From contig NW_024466599.1 of the NCBI RefSeq assembly GCF_017591425.1, positions 24,218,001-24,282,000 on the forward strand: a stretch of 64,000 nt of DNA, written 5' to 3'. The notes below the pieces were generated by a model. That model made no database searches. It saw only the letters and a program-made list of their open reading frames with translations, and had not been told where the DNA came from. Position 1 is the stretch's first letter. Each line of letters begins with the position of its first letter. Origin of the DNA: Ochotona curzoniae (taxonomy: Eukaryota; Chordata; Mammalia; Lagomorpha; Ochotonidae). Shown piece by piece: positions 1 through 10,583 of this stretch. Made by a program: the position numbers and the translations under genes.

Positions 1-736
1 ACTATCTACAGTCAGTCCCAGTGCAGGTAGATGATTCTATCACCCTTCATACAACCTTTAGCATATGTCAAGGAATCACATGGCTCTTTGGGACTCACTA
101 TGAGCCTGTAAAACACAGCACTGATTAGTTCTTAATGATCTTGGAGTCCAGGTCAGTGCCTGGAAACAGAACCTCTGGACCTGCTTCATGGTAACAGTTA
201 AGCCATGTGATACTCTACTGTGCATCCTCAGTGGCTGGAGAAGAGAGTTCCCCCAACTGCAGACAAAATGAAGTAGGATTGGATTCTGCCCTGTACCTAG
301 TATGCACTGGTCTTGGTGGTCTGTGGGCTTCAGATATGATCTAGCATTCTTACTTTCATCAATATAGGACAAGGAGTCTCAGACTACCACAGACATAGAG
401 AGCAATTTGAAAGAGTGGAATACCCTATTTTAGGTATAACCTCAGTTTGGGGAATGTTGTAGGATTGAATCAGTACAAACATTCCAAGAGCTGACATGGA
501 GCAAAATTCACCAGAGTTTTATGCTAGTGCAGACATAGCACAAGTATCCATAGTCTCACAGAAAATCACTAGACTACATAGAATTTCTAGGAGGACAAAT
601 GCAATGAAGATATGTTACTAAAATTAATCATGCACTGTGCAGATGATGTCATATACCACCAAGTAAAGGAACTTCTAGGAAAGCATGATCTCACCTAAAG
701 AAAAACAGGATGCGAGAAAAGAAACATCTATTAGTT
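1..736. other. unassigned AT-rich DNA
   Basis: I see no gene, RNA or recognisable repeat here. Reading frames are short and have no recognisable motif. The segment ends at the target-site duplication of the tRNA fragment. Confidence 0.5.
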
Positions 737-737
737 T

Positions 738-752
738 AAAATTCCAAAACTC
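738..752. repeat. target-site duplication, left copy
   Basis: This 15-bp sequence (aaaattccaaaactc) is repeated perfectly at 789-803 and brackets the tRNA fragment. It is preceded by ttt, so the nick site reads TT|AAAA, the preferred L1 endonuclease target. That makes L1-mediated insertion the natural explanation. Confidence 0.85.
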
Positions 753-788
753 GCCCCGGTTGCCTAATGGATAAGGCAGTGGCCTCCT
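753..788 (+). pseudogene. retroposed 5' half of tRNA-Arg(CCU)
   Basis: These 36 nt match the 5' half of mammalian tRNA-Arg-CCT: acceptor 5' strand (gccccgg), D arm with box A (tggataaggc), then the 5' strand of the anticodon stem and the anticodon cct. The copy stops at the last anticodon base. There is no T arm, box B, 3' acceptor strand, CCA or poly(A). Perfect 15-bp duplications flank it, so it is a retrocopy and not a decayed tRNA gene. Two more A residues could belong to either the tRNA (A37, A38) or the duplication. Lacking box B, it should not work as a polymerase III gene. It resembles the described 'tailless retropseudogenes', which are 3'-truncated copies of small RNAs mobilised by L1 without a tail. 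Confidence 0.85.
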
Positions 789-803
789 AAAATTCCAAAA
801 CTC
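789..803. repeat. target-site duplication, right copy
   Basis: Identical to 738-752, directly abutting the 3' end of the tRNA fragment with no A tail between them. Confidence 0.85.
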
Positions 804-939
804 TATGATAAAAATTTCAAAACAGGTATCTTAAGGAATCTGAAGTAAATTCAAAAGAAAAAAGATAAATGATTAAATAATTTAATGAAGACATTTGATA
901 GATGAAAATAATTAAAAAGCAAGCAGAAACCTTTCAACT
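804..939. other. unassigned A-rich DNA
   Basis: A-rich sequence between the tRNA fragment and the HAL1-like LINE. It may be more decayed LINE sequence, but I cannot align it. Confidence 0.35.
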
Positions 940-1966
940 GGCAAGCACAGTTATAGTGCAATCAAGACATCAATAACGGGATAGCTCAAATTACATTGGT
1001 GAGCTCAACAGCAAGTTATTTGAAAATGCGTTGCAGAAGGGGAAAAGGAACCAAGAGGAAAAAAGAATGCTCACAGGAAATAGGGGAAACTATACACAGA
1101 TCAAATATTAAAATTATTGGGATTTAGGAAAGTTTTGAGAATGCTAAAGAGGAAGAAAGCATAGGCAAAGGGATCGTGACGGAGACATTGTAAACTTGAA
1201 GAAAGATACAATCATCTAGATACAGATAGGCTGAAAGTTATTGGTCGGATTTAATCCACTGAAGTCTAAGCCAAACATGCTATAATCAAATTCTCTCAGT
1301 TTGAAGATAAAGGAAGAATTATGCACGCTTCAAAGGACATGAAGAAAACAAGATATAAAGGAGTCCCAATATACCTGGTTGCAGACTGCTCAAAGAAACC
1401 TTACAGGCCAAGGGAGAAGGATAAAACTTACAGTATTGAAGGAAAAAAGATGTTGTCTTCTAAGAATATTGAATTCAACAAAGCTGACCCTCAGTTCTGA
1501 GGGAGAAATAAAGATATATCCAGACTAGCAAAAGCAAGCTGTGTAAACTTACCAGCATCAGATTCTTCTTACAAGACATGAGAAAGGGAATGATTCGAAC
1601 GGAAAGAAATGGATGCTAAAAAGGAAGAATATCAGAAGGTAGCAACTCAATTGTACCAACTGCTAACAGGTTCAGAATGCCTAATATTGTAAGCACAGCT
1701 TGTAAATATTTTTTCTTTAGTATGGAGATTTAAAATGTTAAAGATAGGCAATAAAAATAGTGGTGAAATCTAACATGAAAATGCAAAATATGAGGAGAAA
1801 TGGAGCACAAATGTGTTTATCAAGAATATTTATCTCTGAATTTTCTTTGTGTATTTACTATTGTTTATAATCCATGTTGTTATTCCTTCAAGATAGCTTC
1901 TTATAGCCCAGATATGTTGTTTTGTAACTTCGTGGTATAACTGTAAAGCAAAAATCTATAACAGAG
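940..1966 (+). mobile_element. HAL1-like LINE, ORF1 remnant and 3' UTR
   Basis: The order of landmarks follows HAL1 (half-L1): an ORF1-type segment with accttacaggccaaggg near 1400, aaagctgaccctcagttctg near 1480 and gagggagaaataaag near 1500. A 3' tail region follows, with agcaaaaatctataacag near 1950. Stop codons and indels run throughout, so no protein is made. HAL1 has an L1-like ORF1 and no reverse transcriptase, and nothing like ORF2 follows here. The 3' end is cut by the SINE at 1970. An old L1M fragment is the alternative. Confidence 0.65.
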
Positions 1967-1969
1967 TTT

Positions 1970-2304
1970 CCAAAAAAATTATAATCAAGAGAGACAGAGA
2001 GTCAGAGAGAGGGACAGAGTAAGGGAGAGAGGGAGGGAGGATGAGTAAGAGAGAGAAAGAAAGAGAGAGGGGGAGATATTTTCCGTGCTTTGGTTCATTT
2101 ACCAAATGGTTCACAAAGGGCTGCAGCAAACTAGTCTGCCAGGCTGAAGCCAGGAGCCAGAAGGGGATGTCCTGTGCTGCTTTCCCAGGCACATGAGTGA
2201 GAAGATGAGTCAGAGGTGAAGCAGCTGAGATTTGAACAAGCGCTCATGATGAATGCCAGTGTCATGAGAAGCAGCTTAACGTGCTGTGCCACAGTGTCAG
2301 ACAG
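1970..2304 (-). mobile_element. old CSINE, minus strand, with expanded GA tract
   Basis: Read on the minus strand, this is a decayed lagomorph C-repeat SINE. The plus strand shows ggttcatttaccaaatgg, gctttcccaggcacatgag, then the tRNA-like head ending in gtgctgtgccacagtg. The usual gagagacagagag stretch is expanded into about 90 nt of purine-rich (GA/GGGA) sequence at 1985-2078. Confidence 0.75.
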
Positions 2305-2340
2305 TTGGGATTATGGTGAATCTGTGCATTGCTAAAAAGC

Positions 2341-2790
2341 ATATTTTAATGATACTGGTTCTTCCAACTCATAAACATGGGATGTCTTTCCATTTATTGT
2401 GTTCTCTTTAATTTATTTCACTAATAATTTATGGTATTCATCAATAAGTTTATAGTATTTTTGCTATTTACCTCTTTTGATAATTTTTACAGGTGTTTCA
2501 TTTCTATTAGTTAATGAAATTTATCTGTTACTTTTCAGATGATTCACTCTGGATTTTTGTATGTTGAATTAATATCTTGCAACTTTGATATATTTGTTTA
2601 TTAGTTCAAACCACTTTTTGGTGGACTCTTTCTATTTTCCTACATAAAAGGCCATGTCATCTTCAACCAGAGACAATCTGATTTCCTCTTTCTAATTTGA
2701 ATGTCCTTTCTCTTTTTAAATTGTTCAACTATGATTTCCAGAACTGTGCTAAATAAAAGTGATCAGAGTAGCATTGTGCCAAACCTTAGT
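2341..2790 (-). mobile_element. L1M ORF2 fragment, antisense
   Basis: The plus strand reads as the reverse complement of L1 ORF2: atcttgcaactttgat, ggtggactctttctattttc, gccatgtcatcttcaac and gatttccagaactgtgct, in the order expected for the reverse-transcriptase region. It is heavily mutated with no usable frame, and it abuts a sense L1 fragment. Confidence 0.75.
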
Positions 2791-2799
2791 GAGATCTGT

Positions 2800-3480
2800 A
2801 CAATTTTCTACACTCAGCTTAATGCCCCCCAAAAAAGCACAAGGAGATACACAATCCAGTAAAATTGGTCACCATTACAAAAGACAAAGGTATCAAGTGT
2901 TAGTGTGGATGTGGAGAAAAAGTAATCCTTGCACAATCTTGGTGGACATTTGCATTACTTAGTATAGCCATTGGATAAAAGAGTACAGAGGATCCTTAAA
3001 ACTGAAAATTCTGTCTTTAAGTCAAGTGATATATCAACAAGGGAATTGAAATCCCTCTGTTGAAGAGACATCTGCACTCTGACGTTTGATACAGTACTAC
3101 TCACAATAGCCAAGAATCAGAAACAAACTAAGTATGGATTCACGGATGCACGCATCCAGTAAACATGGCATCTAAATGCAAAAGTATAGTGCTCAGCCCC
3201 AAAAATGGCTTAACTGCCAGACACTACATTAAATGAAATAAGCCAAACACATAAAGACAAATATGACATAACTTCAACTCATATATGGAGTCAAAATAAT
3301 AGTCTTCATTGAAGTTAAAAATAGAAGGGTGGTTATCAGAGGCTGTGGAGGCAAGGGGACGGTTAGGTAAACTGTGCCTATTGAGTACTAGGTTGTAGCT
3401 AGATAGAAAGAAGCTCTGTGAAATCCTTTTGTACCATTGCATGCATGTAAAAAGTACTAAGTATCAAATAGCCAATAAAA
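2800..3480 (+). mobile_element. L1M ORF2 C-terminus and 3' UTR, sense
   Basis: Sense-strand L1 landmarks appear in order: aaagacaaaggtatcaagtg and gtggatgtggagaaaaag (near 2880-2925), gagacatctgcactctgac (near 3065), tcacaatagccaagaatcag (near 3100), and taaatgaaataagccaaac (near 3230) followed by acataaagacaaatatgaca. It is an old, stop-riddled fragment. With 2341-2790 it forms a head-to-head inverted pair of different L1 parts. Confidence 0.75.
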
Positions 3481-3940
3481 TAGCGAGGATTAACTAGATG
3501 GAAATTTAAGGAAGAAAATTATTTAGAGAGAGGAGTACAAAATTTGGAAATTATTTAGCCACAAAGCATTTACTAACTCAGAAGAGGAGGTAAGCAGGTC
3601 TTTGCCAGATTTAAGGCTCAAAGACTAAATTATCTTGCCAAAAGTGAAGTCCCTGGATGAATTTCCCTGACTTGAATTTAGAACATGAGTCTAGGTTTCC
3701 CAAGGCTGAGCCAGAGTAACTCAGTGTTAAAACACGTTGTTCTCAATGTCAAGTAATTTAGGCTATTCAAATTGGATTTAAGGTGAATCCAGAAAGCTAG
3801 CATGTACACATATCAGTGAAGTCAGGTGAAAATTTCCTCTAGTCTGGGGGATAATAACATTATGTTGGATCAAGTTATTTCCATCATTTATTTTCATTTA
3901 CACAAAGTGAATAAATTTCACGTATTTCATGATTCAGATA
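3481..3940. other. unassigned DNA
   Basis: No gene or confident repeat. The first tens of bases may still be L1 3' UTR. Confidence 0.4.
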
Positions 3941-3944
3941 GATT

Positions 3945-4240
3945 TTAGGAGCATGGATTCCTCCCACCATTACCTCTCTTCTGCCCGCATCCCCCACCTT
4001 TTTTCTTTATCCCTCCTAATTTTGAGAAAGGTGTATTTTCATTTCCTTTGGGAATCATAGGATAAGCACACCATTAGTTAAAAATATCAATTCATAGCTA
4101 GCAGAACAACAAAAATCAAGAATCAACCTACTATTCCTCAGGAGTGCAGACAGAGTCCGTCAGCAGTAATCAAATGCCAAGATGCTAATCTCACTCATGT
4201 GGATTAATTTATTTTCTGTACTTTGGGTATTAGTGACCAT
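3945..4240 (-). repeat. dispersed repeat A, copy 1, probably antisense L1 3' UTR
   Basis: This stretch shares ordered blocks with 45150-45440: taggagcatgg, a C-rich tract followed by ttctttat, aatatcaatt.atagc.ag, and ctcactcatgtggattaa followed by gtattagtgacc. The C-rich tract is G-rich on the minus strand, as in mammalian L1 3' UTRs. That suggests an antisense L1 tail of a lagomorph subfamily, but I cannot name it. Confidence 0.45.
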
Positions 4241-4256
4241 AGATCAGGGAGAAGAT

Positions 4257-4374
4257 ACTTGTCTTTTGGGGATTGGCTATCTGACTAATAGAAGATTAAT
4301 ACACAGAATCTATAAAGAGCTCAGGGAACTCAACAATAACAAAATAAACATTAAGGACATGACAGGCTTTTTTC
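4257..4374 (+). mobile_element. L1 ORF2 fragment, 5' part of a split copy
   Basis: Reads as late L1 ORF2: cagaatctataaagagctca, ggaactcaacaataac, then ttaaggacatgacagg. The same L1 resumes at 5436 with catgacaggcctttttcaaa and continues in register, so one L1 was interrupted by the insertion at 4375-5435. Confidence 0.75.
4359..4374. repeat. target-site duplication of the 4375-5435 insertion, left copy
   Basis: catgacaggc followed by a T run here matches catgacaggcc plus a T run at 5436-5450, with one C/T difference. On the minus strand the nick site reads TTTG|AAAA, an acceptable L1 endonuclease target. Confidence 0.7.
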
Positions 4375-5435
4375 CTTTTTTAAAATTCTTTATTTATTTT
4401 TGTATTTTTGACAATATTTACATAGTTATTTAGGGTAAAAAGGTTCAAGGGCTATAGGAAAGTGGGTAAGACTATTATTTCCATATTGTTTCCTTCATGT
4501 TTAAAAGGTGGGTATTAGGGAATGAGCCCACCCAATATCCCATTCTCCCCAGATCCCAGATGTAGGGTATGCTCAGTGGTTCTTGTTCAAGTGGTTTTGA
4601 TAGTTCACCAGTTATGAATCGCTGCCAATCTTGCCAATCCAAGCACTATGAGGTCTTTGAAGAATCCACTGATTGACATAGTCCATCATAGTCTCCGTTT
4701 GCCCTGTATTTTGCTGCCAACATATAGCTGAGGTGGTTGATTGACCTGTTCTGTCTTCTCTTTTTTCTTGGTTAAGGTTCTGAGTCCGTCTTTTCAATTG
4801 GGAATATCTCCAAAAAAACTTTGTCTGAGGTGTTCTCAGACCAGATTGTTGTATGTACTAGCAAGTACTGGGCCCAGCACAGTGCATCGCCCTGATCAGC
4901 TGGTGGTTGTGATCGCTGGATTGGTTCTGTGTTCAGCCCCGACTTCCACTGGAACCAATGGGTGTTGCAGTCCAGTCTGGTTCTGCCCAGCACAAACTTG
5001 CCCTCGCATAAACAAGTGGGAGCTGCAGCCTAGTTGAAACGACCCCACAATAACCCCCACCAGGCCTGCCCTCTACCCTGGTTTGCCAGTATGTGTAGCA
5101 GTAGTCCAATCTGTCCCCCACCCCATTCCACCCCAGCTGCTGTCCTGGTTTTCATGCCCTCCCATGGAAGTGGTAACCCAAGAGGGAGGTGCCCACTATT
5201 TCCCTCCCAGGCGTCTCCCACTCCCAGATTATGCACTCTCCATGTAGTTCTGTGGTTTGACTTGACAGAACTAGCCTCCAGTGCTAGCTTCTGCTAGTTG
5301 ATGCTGTGGCTAAGCCCACACAACCCTCACTCACTCTAATTTTTTTTTTTTGCACTAGTAGGAGTAATCAGCCCAGCCTGGCTTTTCCCTGATCTAGTCC
5401 ACCTGAGGCGTACAGGTGTTGTAGCCCTGCTTAGT
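4375..5435 (-). mobile_element. L1-tail-like GC-rich retroposon, copy 1, antisense
   Basis: A roughly 1-kb GC-rich block inside an AT-rich L1, with its T-rich end (4375-4400) next to the left duplication. It is thus a minus-strand, 5'-truncated retroposon with a poly(A)-type tail. Read on the minus strand it aligns along its length with 10834-12222. Shared segments include cacctccctcttgggttacc, gctacaacacctgt, tcagtggattct in the middle, and tttcctatagcccttga plus aactatgtaaa near the 3' end. It has several short frames (up to 98 aa) but no recognisable protein. I read it as the 3' UTR of a lagomorph L1 lineage; the subfamily is unknown to me. Confidence 0.6.
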
Positions 5436-5690
5436 CATGACAGGCCTTTTTCAAAGGATGAAATTCAAAAGGCCAACAGGCATGGGAAAAAAGGCTTGAG
5501 TTCACTTGCTTTTGGGGAAATGCAAATAAAGACCACAATGAGGTTTCACCTCAACCCAATCAGAATGGTGTCATTTAGAAATCAGGAAACTATAAATTCT
5601 GGGGGAGAATATACCTGACTCCACTGTTGTGACAAGGTAAACTAGTGTAACTATTATGGAAGACAAATATTGACAAATAAGAAAAACATA
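5436..5690 (+). mobile_element. L1 ORF2 fragment, 3' part of a split copy
   Basis: Continues the L1 interrupted at 4374: aaaggatgaaattcaaaagg, gggaaatgcaaataaagacc, acaatgaggtttcacctcaa, then cactgttgtgacaagg. This is the classic C-terminal ORF2 order. The first 15 bases are the right copy of the target-site duplication. Confidence 0.8.
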
Positions 5691-6340
5691 TAGGTATGCC
5701 CTAGATCACAAATAGCAGGCTCATATGGAGAAAAGAGATTTACTGGACATGGATATAGAAAATGAACTTGTAAAACATTCTCCAAGAATAAGAATAATTG
5801 TACAATTGTGTAAAAGCGAAAAGATCTAAAAATTGAAACTTGAGAGATGTGAATAAAAGATAAAATGGAGATGAAAAGGCAATTAACGAATAGAAAGAAG
5901 ATAGATAAAAAGAAACCATCAGGAATGAAACTAAAGAGAAAATACAGAAAGTACAAAGTGAAAAGAAAGAGACCCAGAAAATATGGCAAAAGGTTTTAAT
6001 ATTTATTTATTTGGAAATTCAGGAAACATGAAATAATACAAATGTACAAATGCACAAAATACATTGGGAGACAGAATAATTTTCTAAAAATTTTGAAAAT
6101 TATCAAATAACATTTACATAGTCCATGAATTTCAGATAAAATTTTGAATGCTAATTGGGAAAAGAATAGTAGAAATTAGTGGATAAGGTTAAATTCAATT
6201 GAAGATTCTTGTGAAATGTGGTTTCTTTTCAAGTACAATCTATGAAAATATACCGGGAAAATATCCCTTGTTAAATATGTTAATAAAGTCAATTTTAAAG
6301 AAATATATTTAAAAAAAGAAAAAAAGAAATATATTTATAA
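5691..6340. other. unassigned A/G-rich DNA
   Basis: Purine-rich, A-rich low-complexity sequence. A 111-aa minus-strand frame at 5654-5989 is mostly Phe, Leu, Ile and Ser because the opposite strand is rich in T; it is not a gene candidate. No confident repeat family. Confidence 0.4.
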
Positions 6341-6359
6341 ATGGGTGGTATGCTGTATC

Positions 6360-6800
6360 AAGGGTGAGGCCAGATCCAAATCCTTGGAGGAAGGGGCTGC
6401 CAACCCTTGGGACCCTGTCTCTCAGATTACTGCACATACTAAACATGCTGACTGTGCACAGCAAGCCCTTAGATGTCTAAGCTATCGAGGTGGAAGGAGT
6501 TTCCCTCTGTTTCTCTGATCAAGGAGAGAGGATGTTCTGAGCCCTGTTCCCAGAATAGATACCTGGTTGAATATGCTCACTCAAGGTACCTTTTTATCAG
6601 CTTAGACATCTGGCTCCCCCTAAACACTTCTCTATGTTCATTATTGTATGAAAAATCAAACAAAAGCAATTTTAAAAGCCCAAGTTATTTAACCTAAAGC
6701 CAGTGTGCAATTGGACACTCCACTTCCCTGCATCTTAGTGGGGTCAGTCCTTTCCCATCGCTATTCTTCAAATAAAGTTTCTGTTAGTATTTTACTTGCT
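6360..6800 (+). mobile_element. possible solo LTR of an endogenous retrovirus
   Basis: The composition shifts to balanced GC for about 440 bp. The last part reads like an LTR R-U5 region: a short repeated-looking stretch (tgtgcaattggacactcca, ctgcatcttagtggggtcag) and a polyadenylation signal (caaataaagtttctgtta) at about 6769-6786. I see no internal retroviral coding region, primer-binding site or second LTR nearby. TG/CA ends and a target duplication could not be fixed, so this is tentative. Confidence 0.35.
6471..6611. repeat. 13-bp perfect inverted repeat
   Basis: agatgtctaagct at 6471-6483 and its exact reverse complement agcttagacatct at 6599-6611, 115 nt apart, inside the LTR-like block. 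In an RNA this could form a long-loop hairpin. Confidence 0.7.
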
Positions 6801-6988
6801 TCCAAACTTTTTATTTCAATAAAAAAAGTGCAAAAAACCTACAGAGCTTTGCTGGCAACATATACGTTCTCATGATGTGGTATATTTTCTTTGTGAGTCA
6901 GTTTTGTTTGAACAAATAATGAGAGAAAAGTAATCCCAGCTAAATTTCAATTGGGTGATTTAAAATTAACATGTTCTAAATTGTTCTA

Positions 6989-7302
6989 AAAATTTATTTT
7001 TATTGGAAAGACATATTTATAGAGAAAGGAGAGACAGAGAGAAAGATCTTCCATCTGCTGTTTCACTTCCCAAGTAGCCAGAATGGCAAGAGCTGAGCTG
7101 ATCCTCAGCCAGCCAGGAGCCTATTCTGAGTTTCCTATGTGGTTGTAGGGCTCCAAGGGCCTGGGCCATCCTACACTACTTTCCCTACCCACAAGCAGGG
7201 AGCTGTATAGGAAGTGGAAATAGCCAGGACAAGAACCAGCACCCATATGGGAAGCCAGCACTTACAGGTGGAGCATTAGCAAATTGAGCCATTGCAATGA
7301 TC
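6989..7302 (-). mobile_element. CSINE, minus strand, moderately diverged
   Basis: Full-length order on the plus strand: tttattggaaag tail side, gagacagagagaaagatctt, tttcacttcccaag, agccaggagcc, acaagcagggagct, cacccatatgggaagcc, and the tRNA-like head ending in attgagccattgca. Confidence 0.85.
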
Positions 7303-9044
7303 TCAAAATGTTCCAAAAGTAAATACATGTATTTCACTGTAGTGGGAAGGAGTCATCATCGTCTTGTAGATTGCAAATTTCATATAATTCTGTTTACACA
7401 TATTTTAATGTGGTAGTAAATCAAGGAAAGCAACTCTCAAATCTAGGCTTTTTGCCTTTTTTATTTTTTTTTGTTATTTTATTCTTTGATGGCTATAAGG
7501 ACAGACTGAATGATGTAAAACAGCTTAGAAAAAAAAGTCTTCACTCTTCTCCTATCTTCTCTCGGAAGTTTTAATTAAGAGTGACTGTGGTTGGCATCTC
7601 AGATATTGCCATATGTGAGGAGCGCATATGTAAATGACAAGATTCCCCATATCCCAATTTACTGCTTCTGACTTTGAGACACAGTGTCGTAAAATCCCAG
7701 GGTGACACTGAGATGAAGTTTCCAATTACAGAGTGCAATTGTCTTTCCTGAGCTGCAGACATTAGAGGTTAACCTTACAAATTTCCCACTAGAGGCTTAA
7801 CTAGGAATCAAGTGATGAAAGGAAATAAAAGAAATCTTGCCTGATTTTCATGAAATAACCTCCTGCCTGGCGCAGGCCCATATGACACTTCAGATTGAGC
7901 CTCTCTGAGACCTGGGGAATGAAAGGGAATGATTTTTCACAGGAAGACCACAGTCCTCTCGAGACAAGCTGGGGAGCATTCAGGACAGAAGGAAGCCAAG
8001 GGCTGGGGAGTCCTGCTACGACCCAACACTGATGTCATCGAACCACAGCCAAACCCCTTCTCCACCACCACGTATTAAGAAAGAAATTTGCGTGTGGAAT
8101 GAAAGTTTAAAAAACACGTTTCCTTTTCTGGTGATATTGTTAAGGGAGAGTTAATCTCATTTCTACCACAAGAAAGAACGAAAAAGCATGGATTTTGAGA
8201 TAGGAATTTGCAGGAAATTAGGACCAAGAAAGAAAGAAGAAAAATAAATAAAAATGAAAACAGATGGATATAAAAATTAAAAAGAGAAAGAAAATACTCA
8301 CTGAATATTAGATTTGTATCTGACAATTTCATACGCTTGGATCAAAATATAACAGAAAATTAAAGGAAAAAAATCCTATACTATACTCTGAAAAATTGAA
8401 CTTTTCTTTGCCTCTTTTCTGTTTCTTTAAAACATACTCTTTTTTTTTAACTGCACTATGAAATCAGGTCTTGGGGTTTGAAATCAGCATTGGGGGGTTT
8501 GGCCTATATAAATTCCATCATTTGATCTTAATGTTCAGAATCTTAGGTAACAATGTGAAATTTTGCTCAATTGTCCCAAAGCTATTCTAAGTGACTGTCT
8601 TTATATGCCTAGGGTGATTAATCACAACAGAAGGATCTTATCCTTAAGCAAGGATCCTGTGATGATCCGGGAGAGGAGTCTAGAAAGTGTGGCTACACCT
8701 TTTTGGTGTACCATTCTAACACTGTTATTCCAAGCGTCATTGAAGGGCTCTATATTTTCTTGCCCTCACATTGTGCCTTCTTGCCTTCTGAACCAAGGAA
8801 GGCATCTTTTCCTGTTCATGAAGCTCCAGAATGCATGAGAATCAGTGAATAAGGCTGGCAAGTGGAGGACATTCTCCACCAGGTAGTTTGTGAAAGGATA
8901 GTTGAAAAGGGGAGCGATCACATCTTGAAATCAAGAGAGAAGTGCAGTGATCTGGAGTAATTCCATTCCAATCCCTGCGTAATTCACAGAAACTTGAGTT
9001 AGGAATCCGTGTGACTATCTGGGGGTGGGGGAGTGGGGGGTGGA
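7303..9044. other. unassigned DNA
   Basis: No supportable gene. The segment holds a T-rich stretch (7450-7490), an A-rich stretch (8190-8300) and a G-rich run (9021-9043). Short reading frames of up to 91 aa show no known motif. Confidence 0.5.
9021..9043 (+). other. G-quadruplex-capable G-run
   Basis: Runs of five, five and six G separated by one and three bases, then GG. Splitting the longer runs gives four G-triplets with short loops, the usual G4 pattern. Confidence 0.6.
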
Positions 9045-9300
9045 AGCACATTCCAGGCCAAAGGAGGGAAACAAGCAAAGACCCTAAGTCATGTGGTTGC
9101 TTGGTGGGTTTTGAGACTAGAAATCGTGTGCCAATAGAACACAGCGCTCAAGAGCAAGGGTAACTGATCTGAACTCACAGAAGCAGTGGACCTTAATTGT
9201 GGTCTTTTTAGGTTTTAGAAGGATTTGAGTTTTTACGTGAGGTGGTGAACCTTGGAAGAATTTCAAGAACAAGAGAAGCATAATATGACTTTTGTCTCAA
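9045..9300 (+). repeat. ancient mammalian repeat B fragment (family unnamed)
   Basis: Reads like a widespread old repeat: gcacattccaggccaaagg, aaacaagcaaagaccctaag, then, near the end, gaggtggtgaaccttgg and a purine-rich stretch. A related fragment is recognisable at 57270-57745 and possibly at 40940-41080. I cannot assign the family without a search. Confidence 0.4.
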
Positions 9301-10583
9301 TATTTTACATTTAAGTCATCAGATTCTTTATATTCAGACAAAGTGAAAAGCCACCTGCATTGCCCGTAAGCACTCTGCTGGTGCCCCGGGCCTCTGGGTG
9401 TGCAGCTACTGTTGCTGAAGAGCACAGTCAGAAGCAATAAATGCAGGAGCTGCTGACTTTCTATTTCCTGTCACTTGGGTGACTGCTCCTAAAACACATC
9501 ATAGAAAGCTGAGTGCATGGCTTTGTGCAGTATTGACCACTTCATTTTCCGTATTTTACCTTTGTGCCTGAGTTCACTGACTTTTTCAAGGTTTTAAGTT
9601 AATGGAATTTGATTTTTTAAAAGGACCATGACTGGGTTCTTAATGTCTTTCCTGGTGCCAATGATTTGCAAAGGATTTTCTAATTACATTACTTTCCCTT
9701 GAAATTGCACATTCATTTCACACTTCTACTCTGCAGAGGGATACACTGTAAGCTTGTCTACATACTGACAATATCTAATTAGAAGAAAACCTAGAAAATT
9801 GCTGTTCTGCCTGTATGTTAATAAACGTATCATATTTTTATTCCCCCATCATTCTCTTCTTAAGCATTACTTGTCCATTCGACTGTAAGGAAATACAAAT
9901 TAAAAATTAACTTCTGAATATTTCCCTCTAATGAAGTTGAATAGAAGTGATCTAATTGGCTTTCACTTTGTGAAATTGCGTATAGGAACATACCAGTAGT
10001 GGCATTATTACTACAAACACCTACGAATTTCAATTCAGATAGCATACACTTTGTTGACCTCAGGAGACTTGGATTTCATTTTAGGAAACAAAACTAGTCC
10101 AATTTCATACATTACTCAGGAAGATTACTTCAGGTATCTTGTGCTTTATAATCTTATATGAGGATTTAGTAGCAGTTTGTATTAAGCATAATTAAATTAA
10201 TTCTGATGAACTAGTCTCACATTAACTGGCATCAATTTTTATCATCAGGATTTTGGCTTTTTAAGTTACAGTGTTATTTTTCAGATTAAAAAAATTTGTT
10301 TTAGATATAATATAAGACAGTAACCATGATTGCAAAAAGCAGATAAGATTTAAATTATAACTATTAGTGACATGGAAAACTAAAAAATGGAGTACTCAAA
10401 TACGTTCTTTTTAGTTATTTGTAACTTTTGGACCATGCATAAGAGTTATTACAAAGTGAAGCCAACTGTAACAGTGTTTTTATTATGAGTTTATTTACTT
10501 ATCAAGGTTTATCAAATACAATATTTCATGTGTCATGTAAATGTTTATTCTCAATGTCTGCCATTTTCCTCTGAATTAAGAAA
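9301..10583. other. unassigned AT-rich DNA
   Basis: Nothing supportable: no long frame, no SINE or L1 landmarks, no microsatellite. Confidence 0.5.

Noticed and set aside
753..788. Functional tRNA gene
   Set aside because: Only the 5' half is present; box B, the T arm and the 3' acceptor strand are missing.
4500..5435. GC-rich block as a CpG island or promoter
   Set aside because: Few CpGs, clear target-site duplications on both sides and a second copy elsewhere show a retroposon.
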